Below are positions 60,070-64,000 of a stretch of DNA of 64,000 nucleotides, piece by piece. The stretch is from JAKZRT01 sp965247915. Its GTDB lineage: Bacteria; Pseudomonadota; Alphaproteobacteria; Rhodobacterales; Rhodobacteraceae. A program made the position numbers and the translations under genes. A model generated the notes under the pieces. That model was not told where the DNA came from and made no database searches. It saw only the letters and a list, made by a program, of their open reading frames with translations. The stretch spans positions 620,001 to 684,000 of the forward strand of contig OZ252048.1 of assembly GCA_965247915.1 (NCBI GenBank), in the 5' to 3' direction. Numbering within the stretch: the first letter of the stretch is position 1; each line of letters begins with the position of its first letter.

Positions 60070-60735
60070 TCATTTCTGGGCGGCATCGCGCGGGCGCGGG
60101 TCGATCAGCATGGCGGTGATCCACCCGGTGATAAAGCCGCCAAGATGGGTTTGCCAGGCCAGTTGTCCGTTCAGCGACCACCACATGACGGCATTGAGCG
60201 CGACCAGCATCAGGACCACGCGCAGCACCGGCCAGAGACCGGAGCGCTCGGTAAAGCGGTCGACATATTCCCAGGCCAGCCTGGCGCCGGCCAGGCCAAA
60301 AAGCGCGCCCGAGGCGCCGACCATGGGAACCGGATCGTTCCAGAGCGCCGCGTAGCCGACCGCGCCACCGATGATCGACGCTGCGTAAAGCACGGCAAAC
60401 CCCAACCGCCCGGCCCGGGCGATCGCCGCATGGCCAAGCGACCAGAGCGTAATCATGTTGACTATGAGGTGCAGGACGCCGCCGTGCAGGAACGCATAAG
60501 TCAAAAACATTGCCCAGGGTTGCAGCGGATAATTCGGTTCCCAGTCGCCAAGCAGACCGGGCCAGAAGCCCGCGAATTGATAGACCTCGCGGCGCAGGCC
60601 GCGGCTACCCAGCAGCCCCTGATCCGCCATAAAAAGCGCAAATTCGACGCCGTTTGCCACCGAAAGCACAACCCCGACCGCCGGATCTGGCAGGTATCGG
60701 CGGCCATCGCCTGGGGGACGCGCGGTGCTCACCAC
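60070..60735 (-). CDS. Rhomboid-family intramembrane serine protease
   Basis: A 221-residue protein with about six helices. The catalytic Ser is in VPMVGASGALFGLAGA (GxSG) and the His in WQTHLGGFITGW; the FLHGGVLHLIVNMITLW block gives the conserved His-Asn. It cleaves membrane proteins within the bilayer. The ATG/GTG start near 60735 has no strong ribosome-binding site. Confidence 0.9.
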   Translation of the reverse strand: MVSTARPPGDGRRYLPDPAVGVVLSVANGVEFALFMADQGLLGSRGLRREVYQFAGFWPGLLGDWEPNYPLQPWAMFLTYAFLHGGVLHLIVNMITLWSLGHAAIARAGRLGFAVLYAASIIGGAVGYAALWNDPVPMVGASGALFGLAGARLAWEYVDRFTERSGLWPVLRVVLMLVALNAVMWWSLNGQLAWQTHLGGFITGWITAMLIDPRPRDAAQK

Positions 60736-60879
60736 GCCTTCATGCGACAGGACCGGGTCATGCGCAAGCGCGCGCCGGGTGGTGGTGGATTGCTCGGGCG
60801 CGGGGGTGATGGCGCCGCGCCGGGCGCTGCGCTACGGGCGAGGGGCGCTGCCCCCCGCACCCCCCCGGAGCAACAGTGT
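60736..60879. other. Spacer next to IS110 remnant
   Basis: About 140 bases, including a G+C-rich palindromic piece GAGGGGCGCTGCCCCCC near 60840-60855, then the IS110 end. No gene recognised. Confidence 0.35.
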
Positions 60880-61556
60880 TTATATTGCGTAGAATTTCTG
60901 ATCGCGTTCCATTGCATTCAGGGTAACGACCATTTTTCGCATGACGGCGGTGATGGCCAGTTTGGGTGGTTTTCCTGCATCGACGAGCCGCTGGTAGAGG
61001 GCAGAGAACGGGGTTCTTTTGGCGCGTGTCGCCGACAGCGCCGCCATGTAGAGGGTATTTCGCAGGTCTTTTCGCCCGCCGCGGCACACCCGTTTGCCCC
61101 GCCAGCGACCGCTTTGCCGCGCGAACGGTGCCACGCCGACCAGAGCGGCGATTTCCCCGCGTGTGACGCGGCCGAGCTCGGGAAGCCCGGCAATCATCGC
61201 CGCACTGGTGACCGCCCCGATCCCGGGAAGGCTGGTCAGGCGGCGGGCGCGATTGCGCCAGGCCGTGTCCGCTTCGATCAGGGCATTGATCTGCGCGTCC
61301 AGCGCCCTGATATCGGCCTCCAACCGGGTCAGTGCGTGGCGGATCATGGCGCGGATATCTTCAAACGCGGCTTGTTTGAGCTGGCATTTTTCGGCAATGC
61401 GGCGGGTCAGAAGCGCCCGCCGTCGCGTGGTCAAAGCCTTGATGTAGCGCTGACCTGCTGGCTCATCGAGGCTTGGTGCGGGGCGCATCCGCTGGCCGAA
61501 CAGCGCCAGAATATAGGCATCGATCCGGTCGGTCTTGGCCAGTTGCCCGCCTGCAT
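60880..61556 (-). pseudogene. IS110-family transposase, N-terminally truncated
   Basis: The minus strand keeps the C-terminal half: NAGGQLAKTDRIDAYILALF near the break, a coiled-coil region, and Transposase_20 with LTSLPGIGAVTSAAMIAGLP and CRGGRKDLRNTLYMAALSAT. The N-terminal DEDD RuvC-like part is lost where the IS3 element starts (61557). It is not found on the other side of the IS3 copies, so the loss is a deletion rather than a simple insertion. Confidence 0.85.
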
Positions 61557-61641
61557 TGTCTGACGTCAGCGCCTTTGGGACAGATATGAGGGTTTAGCAT
61601 CAGGAGGATTTCTGGTTCATCGCAACCGTCAAGGAGTGAAG

Positions 61642-62016
61642 ATGAACAAGCAATCCGGAACCAGCAAAGCCTCGGCTGACAGGCTGGTCAAAACCATCCG
61701 CCGCAAGACCCGGCAAACGTATTCAGCCGAGGAGAAGATCCGCATTGTTTTGGCGGGTCTTCGGGGCGAGGAAAGCATCTCAGCACTGTGTCGCCGCGAG
61801 GGCATCTCAGAGAGTCTGTATTACAGCTGGTCCAAGGAGTTCCCCGAAGCAGGGAAACGCCGTCTGTCCGGCGATACGGCGCGTCAGGCGACGTCACCCG
61901 AGGTGAAGGAGCTACGTTCTGAGGCCTTGGCATTGAAAGAATGTGTGGCCGACCTGATCCTGGAAAACCGTCTGCTCAAAAAAAGCATGACAGGGGATGG
62001 GGGATACGAGGAATGA
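61642..62016 (+). CDS. IS3-family orfA (HTH protein)
   Basis: 124 residues from ATG 61642 (GGAG six bases upstream). The HTH part reads TYSAEEKIRIVLAGLRGEES, then ALCRREGISESLYYSWSKEF; the C-terminus is a leucine-zipper-like helix (ELRSEALALKECVADLILEN). A run CAAAAAAAGC near its end (about 61977-61986) allows -1 frameshifting into orfB to give the OrfAB transposase. Confidence 0.9.
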   Translation: MNKQSGTSKASADRLVKTIRRKTRQTYSAEEKIRIVLAGLRGEESISALCRREGISESLYYSWSKEFPEAGKRRLSGDTARQATSPEVKELRSEALALKECVADLILENRLLKKSMTGDGGYEE

Positions 62017-62993
62017 GGTATCCAGCGTCAGAGAAGTTGGAAATCATCCGCACCGTTGAGGGGTCCCATCTGCCTGCGAAGCAAACCTTGGATATGCTGG
62101 GCATTCCGCGCACCACATTCTACCGATGGTATGACCGCTATGTCGAAGGCGGCTTTGACGCCCTGGCGGATCGCTCACCCTGCCCAAAGTCGGTCTGGAA
62201 CCGCATTCCCCAAGATCGGCGAGACGATCTGATTGAATTTGCACTGGAGCACGAGGCGCTGACGACCCGGGAACTGGCGGTAAAGTATACCGATGAGAAG
62301 CAGTATTTTATCTCTGAATCATCGGTTTACCGCTTTCTGAAGGAAGCTGATCTGATCACCGCGCCCGACTATGTTGTGATCAAAGCTGCCGACGAGTTCA
62401 CGGACAAAACCACCGCTATCAACCAGATGTGGCAAACCGACTTCACCTACTTCAGGATCATTGGCTGGGGTTGGTATTATCTCAGCACGATCCTGGACGA
62501 TTACAGCCGCTACATCATCGCCTGGAAGCTCTGCACAAACATGCGGGCCGAGGACGTGGCGGCGACGATTGAGCTGGCCCTGGCGGCGTCAGGTTGTGAT
62601 CAGGCGGTTGTGAGACACAAGCCCCGTCTGCTGAGCGATAACGGCTCTTGCTACATCTCTGGCGACCTGGCCGAATGGCTCGAGGATCGACAGATGGACC
62701 ATGTTCGCGGTGCGCCGTTCCATCCGCAAACCCAGGGGAAGATCGAGCGCTGGCATCAGACGATGAAGAACCGGGTTTTGCTGGAAAACTACTATCTGCC
62801 CGGCGATCTTAAACGCCAGATCGGGGCCTTCGTCGATTACTACAACAACCAGCGCTACCACGAGAGCCTGAACAACGTCACACCCGCCGACGTCTACTTC
62901 GGGCGCGGCAAGGCCATCATCAGAGAAAGGGAAAAGATCAAGAAACTGACAATCCGACAACGCCGCTTGCAACATCAAAAACTCGCGGCATAA
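62013..62993 (+). CDS. IS3-family orfB (DDE transposase)
   Basis: 326 residues from ATG 62013, overlapping the orfA stop. N-terminal HTH (LEIIRTVEGSHLPAKQTLDM; GIPRTTFYRWYDRYVEGGFD), then the rve integrase core: QMWQTDFTYFRIIGWGWYYL (first Asp), LSDNGSCYISGDLAEWL (second Asp) and HPQTQGKIERWHQTMKNRV (Glu). Intact, likely active. Confidence 0.93.
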   Translation: MRYPASEKLEIIRTVEGSHLPAKQTLDMLGIPRTTFYRWYDRYVEGGFDALADRSPCPKSVWNRIPQDRRDDLIEFALEHEALTTRELAVKYTDEKQYFISESSVYRFLKEADLITAPDYVVIKAADEFTDKTTAINQMWQTDFTYFRIIGWGWYYLSTILDDYSRYIIAWKLCTNMRAEDVAATIELALAASGCDQAVVRHKPRLLSDNGSCYISGDLAEWLEDRQMDHVRGAPFHPQTQGKIERWHQTMKNRVLLENYYLPGDLKRQIGAFVDYYNNQRYHESLNNVTPADVYFGRGKAIIREREKIKKLTIRQRRLQHQKLAA

Positions 62994-63066
62994 TCAATCA
63001 CACAAACGAACCAGAGCCTCCAAAACTCAAACCGCTCTGATGTCCCATTTTATATGACGACGGACA

Positions 63067-63418
63067 CTTCACCTCGGGTGACGTCGCCTGACGCGCCGTA
63101 TCGCCGGACAGACGGCGTTTCCCTGCTTCGAGGAACTCCTTGGACCAGCTGTAATACAGACTCTCTGAGATGCCCTCGCGGCGACACAGTGCTGAGATGC
63201 TTTCCTCGCCCCGAAGACCCGCCAAAACAATGCGGATCTTCTCCTCGGCTGAATACGTTTGCCGGGTCTTGCGGCGGATGGTTTTGACCAGCCTGTCAGC
63301 CGAGGCTTTGCTGGTTCCGGATTGCTTGTTCATCTTCACTCCTTGACGGTTGCGATGAACCAGAAATCCTCCTGATGCTAAACCCTCATATCTATCCCAA
63401 AGGCGCTGACGTCAGACA
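63067..63418 (-). mobile_element. Inverted partial copy of the IS3 element
   Basis: From 63067 to 63418 the reverse strand repeats the left 350 bases of the neighbouring IS3 almost exactly, from its TGTCTGACGTCA end (63418) to the codons for TSPEVK in orfA. One residue differs (KEFL against KEFP). The broken orfA then runs on into the end of the intact IS copy. This gives a 350-bp inverted duplication separated by the rest of the element. Confidence 0.88.
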
Positions 63419-63497
63419 CTTCTGATGATCACATTTCGATTGACCATCAAAAGCTGGGACAAACATAGCGCCACAAACTTACACTCTCAGCCATGAA
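63419..63497. other. Spacer after the IS3 copies
   Basis: About 80 bases with no recognised feature, lying between the end of the truncated IS3 copy and the GcvT-family stop codon. Confidence 0.4.
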
Positions 63498-64000
63498 TTA
63501 GCCGTGGGTGCGCGTCTTGTTTGGATCATCAAACGGTGTGTTTTCGACAACGACATCGACCGAACCGCCTGCCCCGACATTCTGCAGAACCGTGCCTACA
63601 GCGATGTCAGGCCGCAGATGCGCCAGGCCAAGTGTTTTGCCCAAGCGGTGCGAATAGCCGGGGCTGGTGATTGTGCCGACATCTTCACCGTCCAGCTGCA
63701 GCGTGCCGTCGGCGTCGAGCAGATCGGTAATGTCGGAGTTGGACACGCCGCCAAACTTCACTTTCTCTTTGCCTTCGGCGGCAAAAAGGCCCGCAGAGCC
63801 CATGAACGCGCCCTTCTTGCGCGAAATCGACCAGCCGAGGCCCAGCTCCCAAGGTGTCGTTTTTTCGTGCATATCGTAGGGATAAAACAAAAGCGCCGCC
63901 TCGATGCGAATCTTGTCGAGACAGTCGAACGAGCAGGCCATGACGCCGTCGTTTTCACCCTCGTCCAGAATGCGCTGCCAGACATCGACCACATCGTCGG
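63498..64000 (-). CDS. GcvT/aminomethyltransferase-family protein, C-terminal part
   Basis: The gene enters from beyond the right edge; about 165 C-terminal residues are visible. DKIRIEAALLFYPYDMHEKT followed by PWELGLGW is the conserved folate-binding region end; DVGTITSPGYSHRLGKTLGL and a final VVVENTPFDDPNKTR match the C-terminal barrel of aminomethyltransferases. The family uses tetrahydrofolate to accept one-carbon units from glycine, dimethylglycine, methoxyaromatics or DMSP. Which of these applies cannot be decided from this part. Confidence 0.75.
   Translation of the reverse strand, partial: DDVVDVWQRILDEGENDGVMACSFDCLDKIRIEAALLFYPYDMHEKTTPWELGLGWSISRKKGAFMGSAGLFAAEGKEKVKFGGVSNSDITDLLDADGTLQLDGEDVGTITSPGYSHRLGKTLGLAHLRPDIAVGTVLQNVGAGGSVDVVVENTPFDDPNKTRTHG

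Larger units (their letters stand above)
61557..63066 (+). mobile_element. Complete IS3-family element
   Basis: About 1510 bp. The ends begin TGTCTGACGTCA (61557) and, reversed, TGTCCGTCGTCA (63066), with further matches GGGA and GAG inside: the TG...CA ends of IS3 elements. orfA and orfB overlap at ATGA, with an A7G run for frameshifting. Its right end directly abuts an inverted partial copy of the same element. Confidence 0.88.

Noticed and set aside
59422..61563. 713-codon ORF opposite the CoA-transferase, rhomboid and IS110 genes
   Set aside because: It crosses three unrelated genes on the opposite strand, so it is a GC-driven open frame.
1..64000. CRISPR arrays, tRNA or rRNA genes
   Set aside because: No regularly spaced direct repeats and no cloverleaf-like or rRNA sequence were found by eye; a dedicated tRNA search could still find one.

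Overview
The window reads as a piece of an alphaproteobacterial chromosome, most likely from the Rhodobacteraceae/Roseobacter group. This is inferred from GC-rich coding, the protein signatures, and typical group features: a fused malic enzyme/phosphotransacetylase, propionyl-CoA synthetase behind TTTGCAAA boxes, a LiuR-like MerR regulator heading a fatty-acid-oxidation operon, and DUF1194. No rRNA, tRNA or CRISPR array was seen.

Region 1 (1-7860) looks like an acquired, partly decayed block. It holds the end of a Gfo/Idh/MocA oxidoreductase, a thiamine-diphosphate enzyme, an aldehyde dehydrogenase and an IlvD/Edd dehydratase, in close order and probably one sugar or polyol catabolic operon. 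Debris follows: a trimethylamine-dehydrogenase-like flavoprotein remnant, an unidentified ORF, a truncated IS21 element, a 240-bp IS5-type remnant with perfect 20-bp terminal repeats, and the tail of a DNA methyltransferase.

Region 2 (7861-16000) has lepA, a DUF2971 gene, a DUF4396 membrane gene, a complete IS1595 element with two passenger ORFs and an 8-bp target duplication, a broken alpha/beta hydrolase, and NAD kinase. Region 3 (15900-26630) has propionyl-CoA synthetase, malic enzyme and a nucleoside-catabolism operon (VOC-cupin protein, cdd, deoA, deoB, add, upp). Region 4 (26630-42100) has a degenerate M48-like membrane protein, an IS630 element, an acyl-CoA synthetase, a frameshifted EamA transporter, the six-gene beta-oxidation operon with its MerR regulator, two hotdog thioesterases with a MATE transporter, and pyrD with a DUF952 gene.

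Region 5 (42200-53600) has a periplasmic 5'-nucleotidase, GFA protein, methyltransferase, SRAP protein, a flavin-oxidoreductase gene split by a second IS630, an azoreductase diverging from a CGNR zinc-finger regulator, an IS1182 element, an M48 lipoprotein, diacylglycerol kinase and a DUF1194 protein. Region 6 (53650-64000) has a BrnT/BrnA toxin-antitoxin pair, a cluster of palindromic repeats, an A+T-rich RelA/SpoT-domain gene with an apparent frameshift, parE, a Tag-like glycosylase, a CoA-transferase, a rhomboid protease, an IS110 fragment, a complete IS3 element abutting an inverted partial copy of itself, and the 3' end of a GcvT-family gene.

The main themes are many insertion sequences of different families and gene decay through small tandem duplications (10, 16 and 4 bp at three loci). 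Three operator candidates also stand out: TTTGCAAA boxes before prpE, a perfect 18-bp palindrome before maeB, and a TTGACGTAA inverted repeat before the MerR gene. The strongest candidates for undescribed biology are the TPP enzyme/ALDH/dehydratase operon, the IS1595 passenger genes, and the VOC-bicupin protein heading the nucleoside operon.
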